In this document: positions 1 to 12,700 of the stretch, in pieces
How positions within the stretch are numbered: position 1 is the first letter of the stretch
Layout: the number at the start of each line of letters is the position of its first letter
Source of the DNA: Chrysomallon squamiferum
Taxonomy: Eukaryota > Mollusca > Gastropoda > Neomphalida > Peltospiridae
DNA: 64,000 nt
NCBI GenBank assembly: GCA_012295275.1
Contig: CM022665.1
Coordinates: 37,599,933 to 37,663,932 of the forward strand
Reading direction: 5' to 3'
The notes under the pieces: generated by a model
What the model was told of the DNA's origin: nothing
What the model saw: the letters and a program-made list of their open reading frames with translations, nothing else
Databases searched by the model: none
Program-made: the position numbers and the translations under genes

Positions 1-340
1 GACTCAATCTCTGGAGCACATTTGCGATGATCAAACGATATGGCTATTTCATGCGCTTTTGAAAAATTTGTCACATACTTTATTGGGTTTCATTCTTTTT
101 TCTTTTAATTTAGTATAGCTACCGGATTTTAACGTCTGATCTCAGAAAGTATCAGTAGAGATAAGCAGAAAACACAAGCGATAAAAAGAAGATGATAAAA
201 ACAGAAAGACAAAAAACACCAGTAGTCCGTTGTTTTGACTGAACCAAATATTCCTAACGTCATCAAAAATAGAGCACATTTTCGTTTACGTTTTACAGTT
301 TGTTGCGCCATTTATTGCCAATAGCTCGTGATAAAATTCG
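1..340 (+). promoter_or_regulatory. Upstream region and probable 5' UTR of NXF1
   Basis: This is the only sequence before the NXF1 start codon. It is AT-rich. The last 60 bases hold several CpG dinucleotides and a CCAAT-like stretch (TTGCCAATAG near 316-325), which is compatible with a TATA-less housekeeping promoter. No transcription start can be fixed by eye, and the gene upstream of the window is unknown. Assignment is by position only. Confidence 0.35.
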
Positions 341-3300
341 ATGAGTTCGTTTAGGGTAACAGCTAGTCCGGATGGTTCCCGATCTTTTGAAGGTATGTTT
401 ATAATATAGAATGAGATCCTGTATAAAAATATCAAATATGACGGAATGTTTGGAGTTCTTATCTTTTAATATTTTTGGTTTTAAACTAGCATAAGGCCAT
501 ACCCAACACCTTGGTTTATAACTGATTTTTCTTTTTTTATCGTTATCATTACTGTAGGAAATGAATAATCTGGTATGTCCCAGGGTAATGATAACAATTA
601 CCAATTTTAATAATAATAAAAATTTAATTTGATGAACAAAATATTTGAATATTAATGCTTATTATTGTGTAAGAAGTAAATGGACTTTTTAGATGAATCT
701 AAAGAAAAAATGCGTTTAATATTATTCGTTATATTATGAAGTTGATGCAGTAATATTAAAAGTTATTTTAAAACTTTGAAGAGATCTGAATAAGCACACT
801 GAAATGATTGAGTGGATTGTAGCATACAAAATAATACAAATTAACTCTGTTTCTTATACTTTGAAATTTTAAATTTGTTTCCTTATGTTGAAAATCAGGA
901 GAGAAAAAGACGAACAGTTAGTAGATTTTAAAGTATGATAAACAAATTGTTTATTTAATGAAGGTTGTTTTTCTGTTTTTTTTTTTTTAACCTCTAGATC
1001 ACGATGACAGGTGGTCAGGCAAACAAAAAAGTCAGAGACGAGGACAAGGAAAATCATATTACAACAGAAGTAATTGATATTATAAATGTTTATAGAAGGT
1101 TAAATTTAAGTATTTATTAATTAACTAAACAGTAATGTAAATAAAAAATGTATAAAATTTAACTTTATCATATTTCTTCTGATAATATGAATTATACATA
1201 AAAAGTAAATAAATAGTAAGAGCATTTTGTATTAGACTAGAAAGTGTACAGTTAGTGTTTTGTACAGGTCTTTTTAGTTGACCAAATTTAATTGTTGAAC
1301 ATTTTCTTACCTCGGTGGTCATGAATATTAATCTTTTATCTGTTTGTTATCCATCAATTAATTAATCTGTCACATGTCACAGTATTACTATAAATTTATG
1401 TTCTGTTTAGACAATTACAACCGAGGCAGTAACAGAGGCAGCAGGGGTAATGTTAATCCACGTTCACGGTTTACTGATGAAGATGATGATGTTGCTATGG
1501 AACCTGCCAGTGGCCACAGCAACAGACGATTGTAAGCTTTACTAAAATTTCTTCCTTTCAGTGATTGATAATCATGTTTTAATCAGCTATAAAAACATCT
1601 GGGGTTTTTTCAGTTTACAATTAGTTTTTAAGAGGGAATTTACTTTAATGTGTTTAAGTGAGCAAATTTGAATTTTGTTTTTGTTTTTTAAATACAGAAG
1701 AAAATATTGACTGCATTTTTACCTATTGAAGGAATATAAGTATGTGTATACCAGTAGTTATTCACATTTTTACATAAAAACACAATTAAAATACAGGATC
1801 TGTGAAATAAACAAATTTTCGGGTTGTTTGAAAATAAGAATCCATTTTAAATATCCTTTCTAAACAAAATTGTTTTTAATGTATAGGATCTGTGATAGAA
1901 TCTGCTTCATAAGAGTACATTAATATCTTAGGCTTCCACTACTGACCAAAAGGTTTTAATTTTTGTTTAAAATATTTTAACTTTATTTTTTATAATTTAC
2001 TTTTCTCTTTTTTTTCTTTTTTTTCCCAGTAATCCATATGGACAAAACAACAGCTGGAGCAGACGAGGAAACAAAGGACGTTCTAATTCTAAAGGAGGCA
2101 GAAACCGTGATGATTACCAAAGAAACAGTGAGTAGCTATATTGAGCGTCTGCAGTTCATTTCAGATTTATATGTAGCATTTCACTCTTTTTTAACCCTTA
2201 TTCACATTTGAAAAATAAATCTGTAGAATGATGGAATTTCATATTAAATTTAATATATTAAAAAAAAAAAAAAAAAAAAAGGGTTTTATAACTAATGAAC
2301 AATGCAGTTATATATATTTTTGTTGTTGTTGTTTTTATTATTTTGTTTTACATACATATAATTAATAAGAAACCATGAAAGCATATCAGAATTTGGATGA
2401 TAACATTTAAGACAGACTGTTTACTAGAGACAGCTCATCCCTTTCAGATAAATTGAATTAGACATGAAGGTAATATATAGAAATGCAAGTACAAAGTTAA
2501 TACATTAAATTTTATTTCAGGAGACACTAGTGTCATGCTAAGAATGGGGTTGCCAGTCAAACAGCAAAATCAGTGGTACAAAATAACAGTGAGTCAGCAT
2601 CTACTTAGAAATTAGATACATCTACAAATTTTGTTCTGTTGATTTACAAATAATTTGAATGGACTGGGTAAAAAGTTTGATAGTTAATGACTTGACTGAC
2701 AAAATACAGACAGAATTTGTTCAGCAGAAAGTAAAAAAATTTTAAAAAGTTTTTCTGATCTTAAAACTAGTTAACACTAATAATAGTGTGATAAAATATT
2801 GGTAAACCATATGTGTGTGTGTGTGTGTGTGTATATATATACATAATAGATTAGCATTTTAAAAATAGATGTATTGCTTCACTTAAAATATATTTATTTA
2901 ATATTTAATATTATGCAAGCAGAGTTTGATATTCTTTGGTTGTTCTTTTTGTGACTTTGACCATAACTTTGTTTTTCTCTTTCCAGATACCACATGGCAA
3001 AAAATCAGGAAAGGATGAAATTCTTAAACTGATTACATCAGTGATTGATGGCCCATTTCAGCCCATATATGTAAGTTTTCTTTATCATTTTATTCTGTTT
3101 GAATTGTTGGTAAGCTAAACACAATCAGTTCAAAATGAATGACATTAAATTAACATTATCTTAAATGTACAATAAACAGTTTTAAAAGGTGTTCATAGGA
3201 TGGCTGCAATTGTTATGTTTGTTATCTTCCCATCAATAAACAAGTATCTAGGCCAGTGTTTCTTAACCATTTACTTTTCAGCACCCCTTTTCATATACAT

Positions 3301-6300
3301 TTTTAAAGATATGGCCTTAAGATTAAATTTTATACTGTCACAGAAACGCAATGAATTGTGTAATTATAAATGATTAGCTTTTATCATTGTTCTGTGTTCT
3401 CATAATGTTGAAAGGCTGTGCTATGACCTAGCTGAGAGTCACTAATCAAGCAGTCCATACAACAATGAAAAAAAAAATGAAAAAATTTTCATCATAAAAT
3501 CAAGCTCAAACAGGAATATTTATTTTAAATGTCTGATTATAATGTACACTGTATAGTTAAGTATTATTTATTTATTAGCCAATTTTTATTTTTATTATTT
3601 TGTTTTAATCCTAGTTTCATCATCAGAGTAAGGATGCTTTGTTTTATGTGAAAGATAGGGATCAAGCCTCTGCACTGAAACGTATCAGCAGAACAATAAC
3701 ATTACCAAATGGATTTAAGGTTAGATTGTGTTCATCACTAAAATAGCTGCTGCACATTAGTTAAGAAATGGCATTTTAAAAAGTGAAAAATAAGAGCATA
3801 ACATGAATAAGATCAAGCTTATACTGGAAGATAAGAATCATTTGCAGATCCATGATCTTTGAAGTACATTTTGTATGTGCTTAATTATTGTTTACCTTTT
3901 GTTTCTTTTATATTTTTTCTTATAATTATTATTGTTAACAGTGTGAAAGTTTATTCACCACAAAGATAGCAATTTCTTTTATAAAACTCTGGATACACAA
4001 ATAATGTTTTAGTATGTGTGTGACTGTGCATGGTAATACTATCAGGTAATGTTATTTGATTTAAATATGAAATCTTGACTCAGTATCAGTAGCCACCAGT
4101 GTTCCCTCTAATCTCTGTGTGCACAGTTGTGCAGTCATTGTATTGGTGCTGAATGCATTTTAATATAAATCAGATAATTTGGCTTGGAAATGTATTCTGT
4201 TAAAAAATTGTTTACATATTTATGCAACAAGTGCCTTCATTTAAAAAACAGTTTTTTACTTTTTTTCCCTATCAGTTACTTTATCACTTATCTTGTCCAT
4301 AGTGTATGTATTTATTTGTCTATATTTCATGGGGAAATCAAAACTAATTCATCAAATATAGCATATGGAGGTTTCTTTTTCCGATAGATTTTTGAAAAAT
4401 ACTTATAAAATTTACTTTTATATTTATAAGGATTTTCTGGGGCATTATTACTTTTTTCTTCTTTATAGATGATTATTGTTGTTAGTCCATGCAGTCCACC
4501 TGTTATACCCATGGACAAAGAAAGCATTGAGAAGTTACAGGTAAAATATATATTTTAATATCTGAAGATGTTTTTGGTTTTTTTCTGATTAAAATCTAAA
4601 AATTATTTTTTAATATTGTAGATATCAAAATATAAACTGCTTTTCTTATTCTCGTTTACTTTTGTAAGTAAGTACATACATCTATTTTACTTCCTACCCA
4701 TCAAGATATGAGCTAGCACTTTTTACATAACTAAACATTTTTTTTTTTTTCTTGTTTTGAAACTTTGGTTTGTTTTGACTGTGAGTATAATTCCAAATTT
4801 TTTACTAAAATTCTTTATTGATCATCTTACTTAATAAAAGCAATATTAAGTTTCTTTTATTAATACTCTGCTGCCATTTAAACATTTTTTTTTGATATGT
4901 TCTAGGTAAGGATGAGTCAAAGGTATGATCCTGTGACAAAGTTTCTTGATCTCAGTTCATTGTATCAAGATGAAGGTAAGACATATTTTATTATTAAAAT
5001 GACATAAAATTAACCAGTATGCATTTAGATCATTTATTCCACCAAAGGTATACTACAGCATTTACATTTTATAATGATTAAAAATGTCATGAAATCTTTC
5101 ATGTGATATTATAGACCTACAATATGATATGCATAACACTGTGATTGCTTGGTTATAATCGTAATAGAAATTAAATAATTTGGCTTGGAAATATATTCTG
5201 TCTAAAAAAAAACAAAAAAACAAAAACAACAACTTTGTTTACGTAAAATTACTGCTCATTATTTTTGCAAGGTTAAAAACAATTTTTTTTTTTTTTTTTT
5301 TTCAATTATTTTACCATTTGTCCTGTCCATAGTGTATATTTTTATTTTATTTTCAGTGCTGTGTGCAGGTGGTCTGTACCTAGCCCTCAACAGACAAAAC
5401 ACAATGTCAAATGTTGTTAAAATTATTAAGGAGAATATACCTGAGGTCTGTATTAATTTAATCATAATTGTCAAAATTCTTTATTGCATTATCACATGCT
5501 ACAGTAATGTTGCATATACTACTTTTTAAAAATAATGTTTTGGTCTAACTCATCAATGTTTTGGTAAAATTTATTTATTCTTAAAAGTAATACACTGTAA
5601 AACCAAGAATTGGCTATAAATGTAATTGTGTGTATGTGTGTGTGTGTGTGAACTACAGATAATGTAATCTCTCAGTACTAAAAAATATATACTGCAGATA
5701 TTTTAGACACAGTTGTTGATGTTGTATTAAATAATATAATAAAAAAGGATGTCTTTCTGTAGTGAACTAAAATTGAAAATAAATGTAAAACTTTTGTATT
5801 TATTTATTAGCTTGCTGGTTTGGATCTGAGTAATAATCGTCTTCTTTCATTAAGTCATCTGACAGATATGGTTTCCGCAGCACCTCAGGTCACTCGACTG
5901 AATATTGGCAAAAATCAGGTAATGTTGTTGTTATATGTTACCTGATATCAAAAATTTTCATACTTCAGGGGATACAGAATGTTTAATATAACAAAAATCA
6001 AAAAAAAAAAATTCCTCTTCTGTCAGATACATATTTTTTGGTTATCTTACTTTTAATAACTGCCTTGTTTTGTTGTGAATAAATATGATATACACAATCA
6101 AAATATGTTTTTGCAACACCCCTGATATTTTATTTCTTTTGTTTACCTTCAGTGATGCAAAATTTATTAACAAATAGCTCTAGTTTTAATACATACGTCT
6201 TCAGCCATTTTGAACCTTTGTTGACATACTGTGTACAGGTGGAACTCTCTACTCTCATACTGTATGATGGTATAGCAAGAATTATCAGCTAGAAAAGGAG

Positions 6301-6690
6301 ACCATGCTATCCAAAAACAGTCAGCTGATAGTGTATTAAATAAGTGGTTGGATAAAATGTGTCAAGTGACTGAAAACCCACACTTCTTTGCTTATCTGTT
6401 ACCATTTGTCTGCAATATTTGATCAGCTGTTTCACTGCTACTTCATAAAAGTTTATATAAATAAAATTCAAGCTGTAAGCAAAACCATGTACTTGGTTTT
6501 GGAAAAGGTCTCAGACACAGAGGCATTGAGGAAAAATGATACAATAATATTGTCTAATTTTGATTTTCCCAAGTGCACATTGTTTTACTGAACTGCGTTT
6601 GCTTAGATCTGAGCAAATTTCCAACAGAATGTTTCGAAAATTTCAGATATTCTTTATAGCACTATTTCTCATGTCATATTACAGCTGTAT

Positions 6691-6727
<37 letters not shown>

Positions 6728-9700
6728 AAAAAGCAAAGAAAAATGTCAAAACAAACAAATAAAAGCCTAAACAGAAAATGCTTGTTAACTATTTACTTAC
6801 AACATTTGAATGCATTTGACTTATCAGTTACGGAGATCCAGATTTTGAGCTGAAAGCTATGAAATCAAATCAATCTGGGCTTCTTGTGAGTTTGATTTTT
6901 TTTTTTTTTTTTAACCTCTTTTTAAATACATAACTTATATAATGTTAAAATTTCAACCAAATCTAATAAGAATTAAAAAAAAAATTATTTCACTATAACA
7001 TGACTCCTTAATTATTAGCGTGCTATCTCATATATGTAACTAAAATGATCTGAAGTACAGCTGATCCTAGATAAGTATCAATCAATCTTTTTTAATTTTA
7101 AAATGTTTCCATTAATAAATTTAGTAATTATTTTGGAGTTATTACCTTGTTATTAATGAATGATCTTTTAACTTTGGTAAATCTAAATTACATTAAAACA
7201 AAAAAATTTTCATTTATTTTTATTAAGTTTATTATTACCTTGATATTTTCTGTTTCTCTTCTTTTGGATTCCTTTTTGTATGAGCTAGTTGATATGTTAA
7301 AAAGTGAGTTCTAAGGATGTAGATCAAAGTGAAATTTGTATATATGTTGAAAAGTTGAAATTTATTTTTAATTTTTAGTTGAGGTCTATTGATGAGCTTC
7401 AGAAGATTGAAGGGTGGAAATTGTTGGAGCTTGTTTTGGATGGCAATGATCTGTGTAATCGTTACAAAGATCAGACAGAGTATACTAGGTAATGGTATCG
7501 ATCATTTGAGTTACCACATGTTCAGACATTGTGATCATCAGAATGCACTGGCTGGCTGATAACCACCAATGGGGTAACTGATGACAGGGCACATTAAAAT
7601 GAAATATAAATTTAAACAAAATTTTAACCCATAAATATACAGCTAGAAAAGAAAGAAACAATGTGTGTATCACACAAAAATGAATGGTAATATTTTTTTA
7701 TTTTAATTTTTTTTTACCCCATAATATCCTTATAACATCTGAAAATCTAAAATTCTCTTTTCTTGTTTTTCTTTGATTTTGATTTGATTTGATTTATTTA
7801 TTTTTTTAATAATATTATTATTATTATTATTTTTTTTTTTTTTTTTTTTTTTTAAAGACTCCTGGGAATAAAAGCATAATTTTTAGCAAGTATGGTGATT
7901 GTTTGGTGTGCTGACAAAATCTTTTCAAAGTTTTCATTTTATAACTCTTATTAACGCATACCACTGGATTAGTATTGGAAATCTTACAAACATTTCTGCC
8001 TCTACTGATGATCTCATTTGACAAAATAAACAAAAAGGCTGAAACCAAAGCAAGCCAGAAATCTTTTGATTCAGTGTCATCAAGTGAAATGGCCAGATAG
8101 AACTGACCCTGAAAAAGGGTTAACAATGTCCTGAAAAGGACATCACTTTTTTATTGAGGCCTGCAGATAAATTATGCTGACCAGGTGACGCAGCTTTGCT
8201 TCCGATGACGGGTAAGATTTCCCAGGAAGGGGGACAACCTAAGACAGGGGCAGCTGGGACCTGGTGAAAAAGCAATTTCAAAAAAAAAAAAAAAAAAAGG
8301 ATCGTTGCTAAGAAGAAATGATGATTTACTGAATCTGATTTCAGCTTGCCAATTTATGAAGAAGGCAAACCAAAAATGATGGTAGCTTTTGTCAGTTGCA
8401 GTCTCAACTTTTATGTTTGGTTTTGGTTAAAACAGATAAAACTGTTGCTAAACATTCAGCAAAGTGTTGATCAGTGTTTTTTCTTTTCACAGAGTCAAAA
8501 GTAAAAAAAAATTCTTTGATGGGAAAAAACTGACTACAAATTATTTGACAAATAGTTAACAAACATTTTGTTTTTGTCTTCATTTAATGCAAGATTTGAT
8601 CTTCGAATTCACATTTGTCTTTGATTGATTCCAAATATTTTGATATGGAATTCTTGTAAAGGTTTTATTCCAATTAATAGCTTGACTTCACTTGTGCAGA
8701 ATATCTCCTCAGATGTTTTGTCAGATGCACTCAGACTGCAGATTAAATTTGAAATATTTTGTGAGGTACCCAGACAGTTACACCATATTTGCTTTGTGTA
8801 TAGGTACCCAGACAGTTATACCATATTTGCTTTGTGTATTTTATGTTGTGTTACAAATGTCCAGTAATTTTTTTTCCTACATGTTTGGGTTTTGTTTTTG
8901 TTCTAAAATAATTTTCCATCATTATTATGTATGTAGATAATATCAGTATATAAAATTAAGAAAATGTTCCACAAATCTGAAACCTTTATTAAGTTTTCTT
9001 TATTCATAAAACTGAGTCTCTCCTTTCTTATTTCTCTTTTCTGTTCTTCTTTTTTCCCTCTTTTTTTTTTTTTTCTCATATTTATAACATGAAAATAGAA
9101 CTGCATATAATTCATTGTCTCCACCATTAATAATGTTTGGTTTGTTTTATCAATAGTCTGAAATATATTTTATGAACATCTTGGTTTTTGTTATGTATGT
9201 ATATTAATGTGACACTTTTCCAGTATGGTACGAAAGAAATTCCCCAAAGTCATCAGCCTGGTAAGTTATGTTGCTGCTGTTGTTGTTGTTGTTGTTGTTT
9301 TTTTTTTTTTTGGGTTTTTTGTTTTTTATATTATATCTCAGATTTAGACTAAACTTGTTTGTTAATTTTATGAAGTTTCAGTTTGACTAAAGATATTAGT
9401 TTGTAAGAATTGTATTTGTAATGCTTGCAGATCAGTCATTCTGAAATTGGATATTAGGTCAAACCAAAAAAAAAAAGAGAGGGAGAGAGATGCATTTAAT
9501 TTAGAAGATAAAAGTTATGAATTATTTAACAGTACTTGGAATAGGTCTCATTTCAGTATTTATAGAATAACATGTCTAATTGATATTTGTTGCACAATAA
9601 TACTAATTATATAACAGTGATGAGTAGAATATTGCAATGTTTTTATATTTTTCCTCAGGATGGACGTGAACTTCCACCACCTATAACATTTGATCTAGAA

Positions 9701-12700
9701 ACTTCCACAGTTATCCCTCCATCAAAGGTTGTACATTTGGAATAGATATAAGTCTAAATACAAAATCCATTTATAATTCATATACAGCTTAAATAACCTG
9801 CAGATTATATATATAAAATAAATTGTGCATTACATAAAGATTGTGTTTCAGATTATGGAGTTTATCGGAATTAAAAATTTCTGATGTTGATTCTAAACCT
9901 GTACAAAGATTTTATCTGATTTATATGTATATTTTTTAAAACGTTTTACAGTAGTGCATAAGTTCAAAGAATGAAATGAATATTTGTTCTAATACTTTCA
10001 GTAAATTAATGAAAGGTATAATTTGTTAATCATTTAAATATATAGTAACTTACTTATATCATGTAAATCAGGAAAATGTAAATGAAAATATAAATTTTCT
10101 TTAATGGTGTGTTAGCTGATGAAATAAAGATGTGTATAATTTTATCTGATCTGTAAGTAACAAAGTATTTCTTAATATCGAATTGAATAGAAATTCTGTG
10201 AATGAGAAAGATCCTTTGTTCAGTGTTAATATATTTAAAAAAAGAAAATAGTTTAAATTGGGGAAGTGTTTTCATTAATGAAGATGTAGTTCTGCACAAC
10301 TTTGTGACAAAGATAATATTTACTGAGATATTAAAATTTAATAAATAATCATTTGTTTCATAAAATCAGGGAAGTTATTTCATGAATGAGGAGGTGAAGA
10401 CTGTGGTTGTGAAGTTTCTCAAGGAATACTATACAATCTATGATTCAGACAACCGACAGCCATTACATGAAGCCTATCATGAACAGGTGGGTGTATAAAG
10501 ATTATTACCTCAGACCAGATGATATACATAGAGTGTGCTTGTTTAGTTAAAGGATTGGTTATGAACATATATAAGATTTGAGATGTGATATTTAATACTT
10601 TCAAAAATTTACAATATTTTTATTTTAGTTGAATATAAAGAAAGTTTTAAGTTTTGGCTTGCACTTTTTTTTCTTTTTTTGGGGGGTAAATGTAAATAAC
10701 AATCTCTTTTTTCTTCTTCTTCAGGCTGTTTTCTGTATTGCAACAGCTTACAACGACACCTTGGAATACAAGTAAGTTTTAATTTTCAATATTTGTTCAA
10801 ATTTATTTCTGTTTTAATACTCACTTTATTTTCTTAGTTACTTTACTGAAAATCTGAAATTTTTAGTTTTTTTTGTTATCATTTTTTTAAATTTATTTAT
10901 TACAGGCAAGCACCACTCAAAGTTTACCAACAAGAAAGCAGAAATATTTTTAGAGTGAAAGATGCAGGTATGGACTTGCGTTTGACATAACTATTGATCT
11001 TAAATTATATGACTGAAGTATCATTAATAAATCTTCATTCACTGTCAAGAATTATAAACCAAATGTATATCTAGGCCAGATTAAATTACTTGCAAATTTT
11101 ATTTTATTTAATTTTATTTTATTTTATTTTATTTCTTTGTTGACAGCAAGAAGAGAAAGATGTATGAAACGTGGACACATTTCTGTTGTGTCACAGCTCT
11201 GTCTCTTGCCAAAGACAACACACGACCCAAATTCATTTATTGTTGACATTAACATTGCCATGGTGAGTAGGAGTATTTGGTAATATTAATATGATTTAAA
11301 TATTTTGAATAAATAATAATCCTCTGCATAACACTATTTGTTTTGGAAGGTTTTTAGTTGTTTAAATTCTGCCAAACATCATAGCTTTTTTAAAAATAAT
11401 TTTTTTATTCCTTGTTATTTGGTAAACCCATGTGAAAGAAATGTTCTGTCTTGTTTTAGTATTGAATAATACCATTTTAAAGAAAAAAAAAAAAAATCAC
11501 ATAATTTTATTCATTTAGAATTCTTTCAAAGGAAAAAAATATTGTTTTCAAATATTTATTTTTTCCTCTTTTATCTTTTCCAGCCAAATTTGTTAAGCTT
11601 TAGCTTATCAGGTATCTTTAAAGAAAGTAAGTAATTTTACTCCTTTTTTTATTTTTTTTTTTTATTTTTATTTTTTATTTTTTTGAAGTGTCTTGAAATG
11701 TTTGTTTAAGGATCAGTAGTTTTATATAGATCTTTTGATTAATCTAACATTATTACAAATTTTTTAATTTGTTAATCTTTTAAATGTAACAGATATTTAA
11801 ATTAAACATTGTAATAATAATCTTCATTTTTCTTTTTCTTTTTTAAATCCTGGATATAGTTAATGTTTTTGGAAAACACGCTCAAGATTAGATATTTTAT
11901 TTGTTTTTATGTATTTTTTTTTTTTTTTTTTTTTTTCCCTCAGGTGAAAACAAGTCTGACAAACCACCCATACGAGCATTCAGCAGATTATTCGTCACTG
12001 TGCCTTATGGAACAGGGTAAAGTTCTCTTTATTAAAAGTGACATTTTTCTTTTCAAATTGAAAAATAGAAGAGATTTATATATATATATATTGGCTTACG
12101 GTGAGATTTGTCTGAAGATCAAGTCATGTTTTATTGAGTAATTTCCCCATCCAACCATTGTTCTGTGATTGTGTATCAGAATCCTCGTGTATCTTTTTAA
12201 AGCATACCAGTCTTTTTATTTGTAAAAGATTAAAAAAAAAAAAAAATGGGGCTTCTTTAAATTTGATCAAAACAACAATTTCAAAAAATAAAATAAAAAA
12301 TCAGTTAACAGTTTGTTTTGTCATTTATTATGTGAATGTGTTTTTAAAATTTGGGCTCTTTTGTTTTTTCAGGATGGTAATAACTAATGATGTTTTGACA
12401 ATCACCAATGCCTCACCAGAACAGTCACAGGTACCAGTCATTCAAACATATATATATATATATATATAAATAATGTACAATGGATGAGGATGGTGAATAT
12501 TTTCGTTGTATTAAAGCCGAGTTCTGAATTTGTTTCATGAGGCCAAAATGAAAAGGAAACTTTGATGTTATCATGTTTCTTTAAAAAAGATGTATTGAAA
12601 ATAAAATTCTAATATATAAAAAAATAAATTATTTTCATTTTCTTTTCTTGCCTAGAAAAACTAAGTTTCAGTTTTACTAAAAGATCTTTGCTTGATTTTG

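Noticed and set aside
3253-3440. hAT-like end CCAGTGTTTCTTAACC in NXF1 intron 6
   Set aside because: No matching inverted end or target duplication was found nearby. At most it is a heavily decayed fragment.
8150-8300. GC-richer segment ending in an A run in NXF1 intron 12, possibly a SINE
   Set aside because: No promoter boxes, flanking duplication or second copy in the window supports a SINE.
12134-12469. 111-codon open frame overlapping NXF1 exon 21
   Set aside because: Only 12373-12430, in the NXF1 phase, is coding by homology and splice signals. The rest is intron.
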